64,000 bases of DNA from positions 558,001 through 622,000 of the forward strand of contig NZ_WING01000003.1 of the NCBI RefSeq assembly GCF_009793335.1, given 5' to 3'. The notes beneath the pieces were generated by a model. The model ran no database searches. It saw only the letters and a program-made list of their open reading frames with translations, and was not told where the DNA came from. The position numbers were made by a program, and so were the translations under genes. Positions within the stretch are counted from its first letter, which is position 1. Each line of letters starts with the position of its first letter. The stretch is from Actinomadura sp. J1-007 (GTDB lineage: Bacteria; Actinomycetota; Actinomycetes; Streptosporangiales; Streptosporangiaceae). Shown here one piece after another: positions 28,395 to 38,550 of the stretch.

Positions 28395-28619
28395 CCCCGC
28401 CCCAGCCAGCCTTACTCCCACCCAACTCCAGCCCTCTCCCCCACCCCAACAGCCTCCGCTCGCCCAATCCCAAGTCTCCACCGCCGCCCCTGCCTTTAGC
28501 CGGTCAAGGCGGCACCGCTAGCTGCCTGACGCACGCGCGTCATCGGGCCACGCGCCCACGGGCGTTTGAGGGACGAGTCGGTGTCGCGATGGCGGTGTGT
28601 GAGCGTTGGATCGCTGCCG

Positions 28620-29053
28620 TGCCGAGTGCTACTCAACGTGCCGATGCCGCTCAACATGCGGGCGCTGCACAGCGTCCCGGACGCCGCTCGACGTCCCGGG
28701 ATGCTGCCCAACGTCCCGGCCACCGCTCAACGCGCCCGGCGCCGGGCGCCGCCCAACGTGCCGGGTGCCGCCCAACGCCCCGGGGTGCTGCACAGCGTGC
28801 CGAGCACCGCCCAACGTCCCGGGCGCCGCCCAGCGTCCCGGGTGCTACTCAACGTGCCGATGCGGCTCAACATGCGGGCGCTGCACAGCCTCCCGGACGC
28901 CGCTCAACCTCCCCGACGGCGCTCAACGCGCCGAGTGCTACTCAACGTGCCGTTACCGCTCAACATGCAGGTGCTGCACAGCGTGCCGGACGCCGCCCAA
29001 CGTGCCGGGTGCCGCCCCACGTCCTGGTCGCTGCTCAACGTGCCGGGTGCTGT
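28620..29053. repeat. 19-bp tandem repeat array, about 23 copies
   Basis: Degenerate tandem copies of a unit close to GYGCCGCYCAACGTSCCGG, varying from 17 to 23 bp. A higher-order block that begins GTGCTACTCAACGTGCCG and passes through CTCAACATGCGGGCGCTGC occurs near 28627, 28847 and 28938. The array fills the space between two convergent genes and ends at the thioesterase stop codon. The unit is not a multiple of three, and no frame in it has the amino-acid use of a real protein. The remaining 28395-28619 is featureless. Confidence 0.85.
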
Positions 29054-29860
29054 TCAGACGGCGCGGCAGAGGAGTTGGCCTGATCCAGAGGCCAGGAGTA
29101 GCCCTTGCTGCGACCAGACCTTGGTGTGGAAGCCGATCAGCCCGTCCTTGGCCACGTCGGCCCGTCCCTCGGCGAACAGCCACTCGGACTTGGCGTCCGA
29201 CCGGTGGAACTGGACGTTCAGGTCGAGGTTCGGCGCGACGAATCCGTTGTCCGGCGGGTAGGCGGTCCAGGCCGCCGACCAGGCCAGGACGTCCAGCAGG
29301 ACGAGTTGCCGTGCCGCGTCCTCGGTCGTGTGCGCCGGAAACCGGTACCAACCGTTCGTGTACGGGTTGCCGAGCGGACGTGCGTCCCAGTCGTCGTACA
29401 GAACGGTGGGCCTGCCTTCGATGTTGTCCCACATGGGCGGCGCGGGGGACGCGTCCTCGGAGGTCAGTTCCGCGAACGACGGCAGTTGGTCCGGCGGGGG
29501 CACTTCCGGCATGCGCGCGACGTCGTGCTCCAGTCCGGGGAGGTGGTCCGCCACAAGCCAGACCAACCCCTCCGCGATCGGCCGCCCCTCCTGGGACATC
29601 ACAACGCGCACGGACTCCGCACGCTTCGTCCGGCGCAACGTCGTCACGTTGAGGTCCACCGGCGCGAAGCGGCCCACCGAGAGGAAGTGGCACGCGATGC
29701 TCGCCACGCGGTGGAACGAGCCGTGCGCAACGGCGGCACGGAGCAGCACCGCGGCAATGTAGCCGCCGTTCGGGCCCCATGCTTCCCAGTCCGGCGACAG
29801 GCGGGCGGCGTAACGGCCCTCATCGCCGATCACCGCTGTATCGACCGCAAGGTCTCCCAT
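29054..29860 (-). CDS. Acyl-CoA thioesterase (double hotdog, TesB-like)
   Basis: 268 residues. The two hotdog halves are seen in LSPDWEAWGPNGGYIAAVLLRAA (central helix, about 20-42) and VLAWSAAWTAYPPDNGFVAPNLDLNVQFHR (about 195-225). Family members hydrolyse acyl-CoA and are common in actinobacteria. The gene is isolated, convergent with the unknown gene at 27397 across a repeat array. I see no clear ribosome site beyond GGGAGACC around the start ATG 29860. Confidence 0.86.
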   Translation of the reverse strand: MGDLAVDTAVIGDEGRYAARLSPDWEAWGPNGGYIAAVLLRAAVAHGSFHRVASIACHFLSVGRFAPVDLNVTTLRRTKRAESVRVVMSQEGRPIAEGLVWLVADHLPGLEHDVARMPEVPPPDQLPSFAELTSEDASPAPPMWDNIEGRPTVLYDDWDARPLGNPYTNGWYRFPAHTTEDAARQLVLLDVLAWSAAWTAYPPDNGFVAPNLDLNVQFHRSDAKSEWLFAEGRADVAKDGLIGFHTKVWSQQGLLLASGSGQLLCRAV

Positions 29861-30210
29861 GCCGCGACCCTAGATCGCGTGCCCACCCCACACGAACGGT
29901 TTTCGGGCACGGTCACCGGTGCCGCCGATCGGCGACAACCGAGAGTGACCTTCTCTCTTCAGCGCATCAACCCCCTCATTTCCTCTTGGTGCCGCCCGCG
30001 GTCATGTAGAGCCGGATACGCCCTTCCAAATATCCATAAGTCCCCCGCCTACCAGGCCGCTTCCGATCCAGCGCGGCGCGGAAGGTGGCGTCGGAGGCGG
30101 GATACCAACCAGAATCTCCACCCCCTACTGTGACCAACTTTCAACGCTCTGTAGCCAAATTGACTACGATCGGCTTCCTGACGGTGACCACCGCGATCCC
30201 CGGGGCGAAG
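29861..30210. other. Intergenic region between divergent genes
   Basis: About 350 bp, more AT-rich than most of the window. It should hold promoters for the thioesterase and for the membrane protein gene. An open frame in phase with the latter extends back to 30085, but its codon use is unlike the rest, so I treat it as upstream sequence. Nothing else recognised. Confidence 0.4.
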
Positions 30211-31422
30211 ATGAACCGTTCTGCAGATCCCACACCCGCCGGCTCGGTCGGCGAAACGTTCCGCTGTGCGTGCGGCGTGCTCGGCTGCGCAGCCGTGGTA
30301 GGCGCGGTCTCGTTCGGCCTGGTGGCGCCGGCCGAAGCTCTAGCAGACCCGAGACCGCGTGACTCTCTCCCGGCCGTCTGCCGGCAGGGCCTGCTCATCG
30401 ACGACCGCTACACGGCCCGGATGTGTCGGGAAGCGCTGCGCGCGATGTACGGCAAACGCTTGCAGAGGCCAGGAGGCGACGCGCCCGCAGAGCGTTCCCG
30501 AAGGAAGGGAACCCGTCCGCATGCACGCGCCACTCCGCCTCCCCGGAAGCCGGTACACGCCCGCCCTCCGCGCCCCGCGCCGGCGGCTCCGAAGCGCAAG
30601 CCCCCTCCTCAGGGCACCCCTGCTCCCGTTCCGACTCCCGTTCCAGGCCCGCGAAAGGCCGATGAACAGAATTCGAAAGCGAGTTCCCTCCCACCCATGT
30701 TTCTCCTCGGTCTCCTCCTGCCCCTCGCGGCCGCGATCGGCTATCCGTTCCGGCGCCACATCTACGCCGCCGCCGGAACGGCCCTACTCGCTCCGCCCCC
30801 TCCCGCCGACGAGCCCACGCATCAGACGGTCCATTTCACCTACCGGCCGACGATCGACCCGTTCGCCACCTCCGTTCTCGCTCTGACCGGCCCGGGGGCC
30901 GTCGGCGCCGCGCGGGTGATGACCCTCGCCGCGCTCGAGGACCACCGGGACACCGCACTCGTTGTGATCCCGCGACCGGACGCGACGATGCTCTTCGGCC
31001 TCACCGAGGACGAGCTCCTCGACGAGAACACCGCCGAGCTGTTCATCCCCGGCAACCTCGACGCCGCTCTCGCCTACCTCGAGACCGAGCTCGTCGTCCG
31101 CCAGGGCGATCCCGATCCCAAGGCCCGCCGGCTCCTGCTCGTCGCCGACACGGAAGAGGAGTCCGACCGCATCCACCGCCTCGTCACCCGGCATCCCGAC
31201 GGCGTTTCGGTCCTGCTCCTCGGCGACTGGACGGGCGGCCAAGCCACGATCGACGCCGACGGCCTGGTCGTCGCGCCGCCCACCATGGCCGCCGCTCTCC
31301 CCAAGCGGCTCCCGGCGATGTCCCGCACTGAGGCCCGCGACCGTCTGCATGCCGCCATCCGCCGGAATCTGCGCCCCCAGAAGTCCGGACGCCGTTCCGC
31401 GTCCGGCCAGAAACGCTCCTGA
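30211..31422 (+). CDS. Membrane-anchored protein of unknown function
   Basis: About 403 residues from ATG 30211. A hydrophobic segment near residues 20-50 (CGVLGCAAVVGAVSFGLVAP) is a signal or first helix. An external segment with two Cys (AVCRQGLLIDDRYTARMC) follows, then a long Pro/Arg/Lys linker, a second helix (MFLLGLLLPLAAAIGYPF) and a C-terminal alpha/beta domain of about 200 residues (TEDELLDENTAELFIPGNLDAALAYLE). The plan resembles proteins linked to LysM/BTAD regulators, but I cannot assign a family. Start is uncertain. In-frame GTG 30130 is an alternative. Confidence 0.65.
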   Translation: MNRSADPTPAGSVGETFRCACGVLGCAAVVGAVSFGLVAPAEALADPRPRDSLPAVCRQGLLIDDRYTARMCREALRAMYGKRLQRPGGDAPAERSRRKGTRPHARATPPPRKPVHARPPRPAPAAPKRKPPPQGTPAPVPTPVPGPRKADEQNSKASSLPPMFLLGLLLPLAAAIGYPFRRHIYAAAGTALLAPPPPADEPTHQTVHFTYRPTIDPFATSVLALTGPGAVGAARVMTLAALEDHRDTALVVIPRPDATMLFGLTEDELLDENTAELFIPGNLDAALAYLETELVVRQGDPDPKARRLLLVADTEEESDRIHRLVTRHPDGVSVLLLGDWTGGQATIDADGLVVAPPTMAAALPKRLPAMSRTEARDRLHAAIRRNLRPQKSGRRSASGQKRS

Positions 31423-31839
31423 GCCAGCTCTGCCCCTCCCTCCACTCCCCCTCCGCCTGTTCCCCCTCTACTCTCTTTCGCTCATGGGCGGCTTTTCGTT
31501 CCTTCACTCATGGGCGGCCTTCCGTCGCTTGCCCTCCAAGTTCCGTACTTTGCGCCGACTCCCCCACGGGCGCACCGCGGAACAGTAGAACCACCAGTGC
31601 AGAGGCCCTGCGGCACCTTGTCCGTTGGGGTGTGGGGGTGGCCGTCCCCGCTGAACTTGTCGTCTCTTCCGCTCTCTGGCACCTGCGCCGCTTTGCGGGG
31701 ACGCCCTTGCGGGCGCGTCGCCCGAGTGCCTTGCGCGGATGTGAGGGCAGAAGGGCGGACGGTGCAGGGCGAGTCGTGTCCCACCCCTCGTGCTCAGGTT
31801 CTGGGCTCTCGCCGACGGCGCCGACCCTGGCGGCCTCGT
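31423..31839. other. Intergenic region between convergent genes, nothing recognised
   Basis: About 415 bp. It contains CTCATGGGCGGC twice (near 31482 and 31507) and long C/T-rich runs. No supported gene or strong hairpin. Confidence 0.45.
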
Positions 31840-32619
31840 TCAGTGAGGTGAGCTGGTCGCGTCGGTGCGGGCTCGGGCCTCACTCAGGGCGCGGAGGGCG
31901 CGCCGTGCGGCGGTGAGGTCAGGGGGTTCGTCGGCGTCACGGTCGACGTAGGCGGTGCAGCGCAGCAGCCACCCGCGGACATCGTCCTCGATGCGTGTCT
32001 CCTCCTTGAGGGCTTTGGCGTGGGCTGCGCGCCGGCGTTCGTCGAGGATCCGGGCGGCGAGTTGCTCGTCGGCGCCGAGAGCGCGGATGTCGGAGAGCCG
32101 GAATCGGCCCAGTTGGTCGGGCGTGACTTCGCGTTCGGCGGCGATGCGGTCGAAGGCCCTCCTCGGCCAGCCGAGGATCCGGGCCGCGCCCTTGGCGTCG
32201 ACCGTGTCGTTCAGGGGGCCCTTGCGGGCCGCGACGACCTCCGCGACGGCCTCCGGAGCGAGGGCGTCGACGTCGCGTCGAAGGTAGACGGGGTACTCCC
32301 GGTAGTGGCTGACGACTCTGAGGTCCCCGCGGGTGACGAGAACCTCGACGTCGGGGCGTTCGACGTCGAGACCGAGGGTCACGGCGAGCCGGTCGGCGGC
32401 CCGGGCGGCCCCGATCGGCGGGTCGTTCCCGAACGCGGCGATCACGTGCGCGGCCTTCGCCCGGGCCTCCTCGGCCAGTTCCGGAGACCAGCGTTCGCCG
32501 TCGAGGTCGGGGTCGGGAAGCAGCCCGTGCTCCCTGCCGAGACGTACCTGCCAGCCGGAGAGGCCGATCATGGCGGCGAACCGCGTGGTGCCGTGTCCGC
32601 CGGCGATCTTCTGTTCCAT
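31840..32619 (-). CDS. Protein with three MerR-like helix-turn-helix segments
   Basis: 259 residues, soluble. Three segments look like MerR/excisionase-type winged helices: RFAAMIGLSGWQVRLGREHGL with WSPELAEEARA (about 14-50), then RAADRLAVTLGLDVERPDVEVLV with YLRRDVDAL (about 75-130), then GAARILGWPRRAFDRIAAERE with FRLSDIRALG (about 145-185). A charged helical tail (DERRRAAHAKALKEETRIEDD) follows. It is probably a DNA-binding protein. No named family comes to mind. ATG 32619 has AAAGGAG upstream. The shared 24-bp element lies 67 bp before the start, linking it to the two paralogues at 27397 and 38551. Confidence 0.75.
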   Translation of the reverse strand: MEQKIAGGHGTTRFAAMIGLSGWQVRLGREHGLLPDPDLDGERWSPELAEEARAKAAHVIAAFGNDPPIGAARAADRLAVTLGLDVERPDVEVLVTRGDLRVVSHYREYPVYLRRDVDALAPEAVAEVVAARKGPLNDTVDAKGAARILGWPRRAFDRIAAEREVTPDQLGRFRLSDIRALGADEQLAARILDERRRAAHAKALKEETRIEDDVRGWLLRCTAYVDRDADEPPDLTAARRALRALSEARARTDATSSPH

Positions 32620-32686
32620 GGTGCTCCTTTGTCGCGGGCGATCCGTGATGTGACGACAGCCTGCTTCAAACGCGAGCACCAGAAAA

Positions 32687-32710
32687 CTGGAATCTGATTC
32701 TGTGGATAAC
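32687..32710 (-). promoter_or_regulatory. Shared upstream element, copy 2 (contains a DnaA-box sequence)
   Basis: On the minus strand it reads GTTATCCACAGAA, then TCA, then GATTCCAG, 67 bp before the start of the triple helix-turn-helix gene. It keeps TTATCCACA and GATTC at the same spacing as the copies at 27312 and 38457. Confidence 0.62.
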
Positions 32711-32827
32711 GCCGAACCCCGAGACAAAGGAAAAGACCATTTTGGGCGTACTGCAATATCGGCGGCAAAGCAGGGTGATCGGAGTCGGTGTTCTGTGCGA
32801 TGAGGGAGACGTGCCAAGGTGGGAGGC

Positions 32828-33766
32828 ATGACTGCGATGCAACGGCTGGGGCTCGGGCTGGCGGCGCTGGGGCGGCCGGCGTACATCAACATGGGCCGGG
32901 CGGACGCGCTTCCTTTCAGTCGCAGCCCGGAGCAGTTGTGCAAGGCGACGTGGGGCGTGCTGGACGCGGCGTATGCCGCGGGCATCCGATGGGTGGACGC
33001 GGCGCGCTCGTACGGGAGAGCCGAGGAGTTCCTGGGCGGCTGGCTAGGGGCGCGCTCGCCGCAGGATCTGACGGTCTCCAGCAAATGGGGTTACGCCTAC
33101 GTCGGCGAGTGGCGGGTGGACGCCCCCGTGCACGAGGTCAAGGAGCACAGCCTCAACCGGTATCGCGCCCAGTACGAAGAAAGCCGAACGCTGCTGGGCG
33201 ACCACCTCGACGTGTACCAGGTGCACTCGCTGACGGCGGACAGCCCGTTGTTCGAAGACGTTCCCTTGCAGGAGGCCATCGCCGAGGCGGCTGCGAGCGG
33301 AATTAGGGTCGGATTCTCCACCTCGGGGCCCGCTCAACCGGACACCATCCGGAGAGCTCTCGATTTGGAGGTGTCCGGCCAACGGCTGTTCAGCACCGTC
33401 CAGTCGACGTGGAACGTCTTCGAGCAGTCCGCGGGTGAAGCCCTCCGGGAAGCACACGAGCAGGGCTTGCATGTGTTGCTGAAAGAGGTCCTCGCCAACG
33501 GGAAACTGGCGGTGAGGCCGCCGACGCTCATGCGGCGCCTCGCGTTCGAGCACCGCGTACGGCCGGACGCCGTGGCCATCGCGGCGGCGCTGGCGCAGCC
33601 GTGGGCGGACACGGTCCTCGTGGGCGCGGTCAGCCCGCACCAGTTGCGGTCGAACCTGGCGGCCGCCCGCGTCGTCCTGGGAAGGAGAGATCTGCCGAAG
33701 GTCGAGTCGTTGGCCATGCCGCCGGCTCGCTACTGGTCCGACCGGGCGGCGCTGCCCTGGACCTGA
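32828..33766 (+). CDS. Aldo/keto reductase
   Basis: 312 residues. AKR features are the start LGLGLAALGRPAYINMGR, the catalytic-Asp/Tyr helix WVDAARSYGRAEEFLGGWL, the catalytic Lys strand DLTVSSKWGYAYVG and His in DHLDVYQVHSLT. The Tyr of the tetrad is in DAARSYG. NADPH-dependent reduction of a carbonyl is likely, substrate unknown. GGGAGG stands 1-2 nt from the ATG, close but usable. It is divergent from the triple helix-turn-helix gene with about 209 bp between, which contains shared element copy 2. Confidence 0.9.
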   Translation: MTAMQRLGLGLAALGRPAYINMGRADALPFSRSPEQLCKATWGVLDAAYAAGIRWVDAARSYGRAEEFLGGWLGARSPQDLTVSSKWGYAYVGEWRVDAPVHEVKEHSLNRYRAQYEESRTLLGDHLDVYQVHSLTADSPLFEDVPLQEAIAEAAASGIRVGFSTSGPAQPDTIRRALDLEVSGQRLFSTVQSTWNVFEQSAGEALREAHEQGLHVLLKEVLANGKLAVRPPTLMRRLAFEHRVRPDAVAIAAALAQPWADTVLVGAVSPHQLRSNLAAARVVLGRRDLPKVESLAMPPARYWSDRAALPWT

Positions 33767-33917
33767 AAGCCTCACCGCCCCTGACCGGAAAGAACGGCGA
33801 CGGAGCACGACGGCCTTGTGCGTGACCGGGGCCGCGTAAGGGCGCTGGGGAACGAACGCGTTGTCCCCGGGGCATGGAACGATGAGGCACGCCCCACCAT
33901 GATCGGAAAGCGTGCCC

Positions 33918-34829
33918 ATGCAGTCGCCGCAGCCAGACTCCCCGCAGATGATCGGCCCCTACCGCGTGGTCGCGCGGCTGGGGTCGGGCGGGATGGGCGA
34001 GGTGTTCCTCGCGTCCTCGCCCAGCCGCCGCCTGGTCGCCGTGAAGGTGATCCGGCCGGAGCTCTTGGGCGACCCTCAATGGCGAGCGCGTTTCCGGCGC
34101 GAGGTGACGTCCGCGCAGTCCGTCAGCGGTTTCTACACGGCTCCGGTCGTGGACGCCGATCCTGACGCTGAACAGCCGTGGCTCGCGACCCAGTACATCC
34201 GCGGAGTGAGTCTCGCGGCCGTCGTACGGGAGAAAGGGCCGCTGCCCGAGCAGGCCGCGTGCAAGCTGGGAGCCGGCCTGGCGGAAGCGCTCATCGCCAT
34301 CCATCGCGCGGGGATCGTGCACCGCGATCTCAAACCCTCGAATGTGCTTCTCGCCTCCGACGGACCGCGCGTCATCGACTTCGGCATCGCCAGGCCGCTG
34401 GACGCTCTTCCCTTGTCTCGCTCGGAGATCCTGGGCACGCCTGCGTACATGTCGCCGGAACAGGCACTCGGAGAAGCCGTGACCCCGCAGAGCGACGCGT
34501 TCTCCCTGGGAGCGACACTCGTATGCGCGGCGACCGGGGCCGCACCGTTCGGTATCGACCACAAGGTGCGAGGACGCATTGTCTACGGCGAGCCGGACCT
34601 GTCGCGCCTGCCGGATCCGTTGCGCGGGCTCGTCACCCGGTGCCTGCTCAAGGAACCTGAGGAGCGTCCGTCCCCGGAGCAGGTGCTGACGGCTCTTTCC
34701 ACTCTGCTGGACGCGCACTACGGCGAGGAGTGGCTCCTTCCGGACGTGGAGGCGCTCATCGGCGCGCAAGACGAAACCCTGGTGCAGGTCACGAAGAAGC
34801 TGTCCTCGCCGTTCGAATCACTGCCCTGA
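33918..34829 (+). CDS. Serine/threonine protein kinase, soluble
   Basis: About 303 residues, a kinase domain with a short C-terminal tail and no membrane helix or extracellular sensor, unlike PknB-type receptors. Motifs seen are the Gly loop ARLGSGGMGEVFLA, LVAVKVIRPE (ATP lysine), IVHRDLKPSNVLL (catalytic loop), RVIDFGIARPL (DFG), and LGTPAYMSPEQ (APE region). It should autophosphorylate and phosphorylate partners. The tail LVQVTKKLSSPFE may hold phosphosites. ATG 33918 has GGAAAG upstream, and GTG 33912 is also in frame. No obvious substrate gene is next to it. Confidence 0.92.
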   Translation: MQSPQPDSPQMIGPYRVVARLGSGGMGEVFLASSPSRRLVAVKVIRPELLGDPQWRARFRREVTSAQSVSGFYTAPVVDADPDAEQPWLATQYIRGVSLAAVVREKGPLPEQAACKLGAGLAEALIAIHRAGIVHRDLKPSNVLLASDGPRVIDFGIARPLDALPLSRSEILGTPAYMSPEQALGEAVTPQSDAFSLGATLVCAATGAAPFGIDHKVRGRIVYGEPDLSRLPDPLRGLVTRCLLKEPEERPSPEQVLTALSTLLDAHYGEEWLLPDVEALIGAQDETLVQVTKKLSSPFESLP

Positions 34830-34892
34830 GCTGGTCGGGCCGAGGGAAACTCCTGGGGCGGAACGCGCTTGTGGGGCCTGAACGGGAGTTCT

Positions 34893-35552
34893 CTAGAGGC
34901 CGTTCGCCAGGGCGTTCCAGAAGGCCGATTCGTAGGCGTGGAGCATACGCGCCGCACGTGCCGCGTCCTGCGGGTCCTCACCTGCCGCGAGCCCGCCGAC
35001 GACGACGGCCAGTGCCTGGTCCTCGAAGCCGGGAGGCGATTCGGCGAAGAACCGGAAGAAGCCGACCGCCTCCTCGCTGAGCCCGTAGCGTGTGCGCAGG
35101 GCTTCCGCCGTCCGGCCGCAATAGGAGCCCCATTCCTCAAGGTTGGCGAGCATGGCGAGGGCCACCTCACTGGACGTGCCGAAGGCGGCCCGCTGGGCGA
35201 GGTACGCCGGGTACGCCTGGGCCTCCGGCATCGGCTCGTATCGAATGAGATCCTTCTCACTCTCTCCTAGCGCGCCTGCGAAGTCCCGGAGGAGTTCCAG
35301 AGCCCGAAGCTCGCCCTGGGCGAGCGACAGGAACATCTCCCCGGCGGGCGGTTCGGGGTAGCGGGCGGCCAGGAGGGCGAAGCTGCGCCGGTCGCTCGTG
35401 ACGATCCGGTACTCCTCCCCGGCCAGCCAGGCAAGGCGTTCCCGAGGGACCTGCCCGGCTTCGAGCAGGTCCAGGAACCGGTTGCCGGCGGAGGCTGCGG
35501 CGATCTCCCTGCGCGCGGCGCCGGCGAGGTCGCGTGCGATGTGTTCGGCCAT
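34893..35552 (-). CDS. TenA/PqqC-like protein (heme-oxygenase fold)
   Basis: 219 residues, all-helical. TenA-type features are the early Asp/Arg helix HIARDLAGAARREIAAASAG, LAWLAGEEYRIVTSDRRSF, AYPAYLAQRAAFGTSSEVAL and YCGRTAEALRTRYGLS, ending WNALANGL. TenA members hydrolyse aminopyrimidines in thiamine salvage, but the group also includes enzymes of unknown substrate, and there is no thiamine gene nearby. The residue that would be the usual Cys nucleophile is not certain, so thiaminase activity is not claimed. The start ATG 35552 leaves 130 bp to the divergent citrate synthase gene. Confidence 0.72.
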   Translation of the reverse strand: MAEHIARDLAGAARREIAAASAGNRFLDLLEAGQVPRERLAWLAGEEYRIVTSDRRSFALLAARYPEPPAGEMFLSLAQGELRALELLRDFAGALGESEKDLIRYEPMPEAQAYPAYLAQRAAFGTSSEVALAMLANLEEWGSYCGRTAEALRTRYGLSEEAVGFFRFFAESPPGFEDQALAVVVGGLAAGEDPQDAARAARMLHAYESAFWNALANGL

Positions 35553-35681
35553 GCGCACAGCGCAACATCGGGGGGTGGGCGGAGTCAACGGACCAGGCCC
35601 GGATTAGCCTGCGTGATCACGCGGATACGATGCAAAGTGGAGCGTCTACGCAGGTGTGGACGGAGTTGGGAGCGAGCTGGG

Positions 35682-36965
<1,284 letters not shown>

Positions 36966-37051
36966 TCCGACGCCGCCGTCGCGCGTGGCGGTGGCGCACG
37001 ACGATCGTGCCGCAGGAATCGGTCTGGAAGGGCCGGGACGACGCGGCTCCA

Positions 37052-37088
37052 GGGCCGATGCCAGGAATCCGCATCCTGGCACCGGCCC
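37052..37088. terminator. Hairpin downstream of citrate synthase
   Basis: GGGCCGATGCCAGG (37052-37065) pairs with CCTGGCACCGGCCC (37075-37088) at 13 of 14 positions around a 9-nt loop. It lies 87 bp after the gltA stop and before the P450 gene. Probable factor-independent terminator. Confidence 0.7.
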
Positions 37089-37227
37089 TGATCGCGTTTC
37101 CGGGCCGGATCGAGAAAATCGGTCTCTCTCTTCTCCCGCACGCGTACATGCGAGGAACCTGATCGCCTCCCAGGGGCGCGCGGGTTAGCCTTGGTCGACG
37201 GCGGCTCCCCGGCGGAAGGCTCCGGCA

Positions 37228-38451
37228 ATGCCCTCCATGGTTGAGACTGACCTTGCCAGCCTGGATTTCTGGGCGAAACCACAGGCTGAACGAGACGAGC
37301 ACTTCGCATCCCTGCGGGCCGCCGACGGCCCGGTGTTCTGTCCACTGCCGAACGAACCGGGTTTCTACGCGCTGACGCGGTACGAGCAGGTGGCCGAGGC
37401 GAGCCGCCATCCGGAGGTGTTCAGTTCGCAGCCGACGGCGGTCAGCCTCATCGATCCGCCGCCGGAGATCCTCGAGTACTCCGGGTCCATGATCAGCCTG
37501 GACGATCCCCGGCACGCGCGCCTGCGCCGGATCGTGTCCCGCTCGTTCACCCCGCGCATGATCCAGCGCTTCACCGGCGACGTGACGGCGCTCGCCGGCC
37601 GCATCGTGGACGACCTCGTCGAACGCGGGCCCTGCGACTTCGTCGAGCACGTCGCGATGCCGATGCCGTTGCGGATCATCTGCTCGATGATGGGGATCCC
37701 CGACTCGGCGTACGACGACGTCATCGACGCGACGACCGCGATCCTCGCGATCGGCGACCCCGAGTACGTCGGCCCGGAGGGGCAGGACCGCGGAACCGTG
37801 CTGGAGGAGAAGTTCTCCAAGCTGCACGTGCTGATGTCCGATCTCGGGCGCAGGCGCCGCGACCACCCGTCGGACGACCTCGTCACCGCGTTGACGACCG
37901 CGAACGTGGACGGCGAGGCGCTGACCGACCTGGAGTTGGGGCGTTTCTTCAGCCTCCTCGTGGTCGCCGGCAACGAGACCACTCGCAACGCGCTCACGCA
38001 CGCGCTCGCGCTGTTCACCGACAATCCCGACCAGCGTTCCCTGCTGCTGGACGATCTGGACGCCCGCCTTCCCGGCGCGGTGGAGGAGGTCGTCCGCTAC
38101 GCGACGCCCGTCACGTGGATGCGCCGCACGCTGACTCGCGACCACGAGTTGCTCGGCCACGTCTACAGCGCGGGTGACCGGGTGATCCTCTACTACAACT
38201 CGGCCAACCGCGACGAGAGCGTGTTCAAGGATCCGTACGCCTTCGACATCGGCCGTTCACCCAACGCCCACTTCGGTTTCGGGGCTCCAGGGCCGCATTT
38301 CTGCCTGGGAGCGCACCTCGCCCGTCGGGAAGTGACCGTCCTGCTGCGGGAACTGTTCACGCGCCTTCCGGATCTGCACGCCACCGCCGCGCCCGAACGG
38401 CAGCGCGCCAGCTTCATCAACGGCGTGAGATCACTTCTCTGCGCCTTCTGA
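37228..38451 (+). CDS. Cytochrome P450
   Basis: 407 residues, soluble bacterial P450. Motifs are AGNETTRNALTHAL (I-helix, oxygen activation), EEVVRYATPVTWMRR (ExxR region) and heme-binding FGFGAPGPHFCLGAHLARRE (Cys near residue 357). The sequence resembles the CYP124/125/142-like actinobacterial groups that hydroxylate steroid or methyl-branched lipid chains, but substrate cannot be stated. No ferredoxin gene lies next to it. ATG 37228 has GGAAGG upstream. The downstream element at 38457 starts 6 bp after the stop. Confidence 0.93.
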   Translation: MPSMVETDLASLDFWAKPQAERDEHFASLRAADGPVFCPLPNEPGFYALTRYEQVAEASRHPEVFSSQPTAVSLIDPPPEILEYSGSMISLDDPRHARLRRIVSRSFTPRMIQRFTGDVTALAGRIVDDLVERGPCDFVEHVAMPMPLRIICSMMGIPDSAYDDVIDATTAILAIGDPEYVGPEGQDRGTVLEEKFSKLHVLMSDLGRRRRDHPSDDLVTALTTANVDGEALTDLELGRFFSLLVVAGNETTRNALTHALALFTDNPDQRSLLLDDLDARLPGAVEEVVRYATPVTWMRRTLTRDHELLGHVYSAGDRVILYYNSANRDESVFKDPYAFDIGRSPNAHFGFGAPGPHFCLGAHLARREVTVLLRELFTRLPDLHATAAPERQRASFINGVRSLLCAF

Positions 38452-38456
38452 ACCGA

Positions 38457-38480
38457 GTTATCCCCAGAACGAGATTCGAG
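38457..38480 (+). promoter_or_regulatory. Shared upstream element, copy 3
   Basis: GTTATCCCCAGAA, then CGA, then GATTCGAG, 70 bp before ATG 38551. It matches copy 1 at 21 of 24 positions. Here the DnaA-like core is TTATCCCCA. Confidence 0.65.
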
Positions 38481-38550
38481 TTTCTTCCGTCGCGGTCCCG
38501 GCCGAACCTGGATGGCACACGCCGTTCGGCACCGGTCAGAGGAGGCCGCC

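Noticed and set aside
28620..29053. CRISPR array
   Set aside because: Units are only about 19 bp, contiguous without spacers and degenerate; no cas genes are nearby.
30085..30210. Earlier start for the membrane protein at 30211
   Set aside because: Codon use in this stretch is atypical and there is no ribosome site or conserved sequence; the signal-like helix is preserved with the later start.
31510..31851. Small gene in the 31.4-31.8 kb gap
   Set aside because: The open frames are low in normal codon bias and lack ribosome sites or domains.
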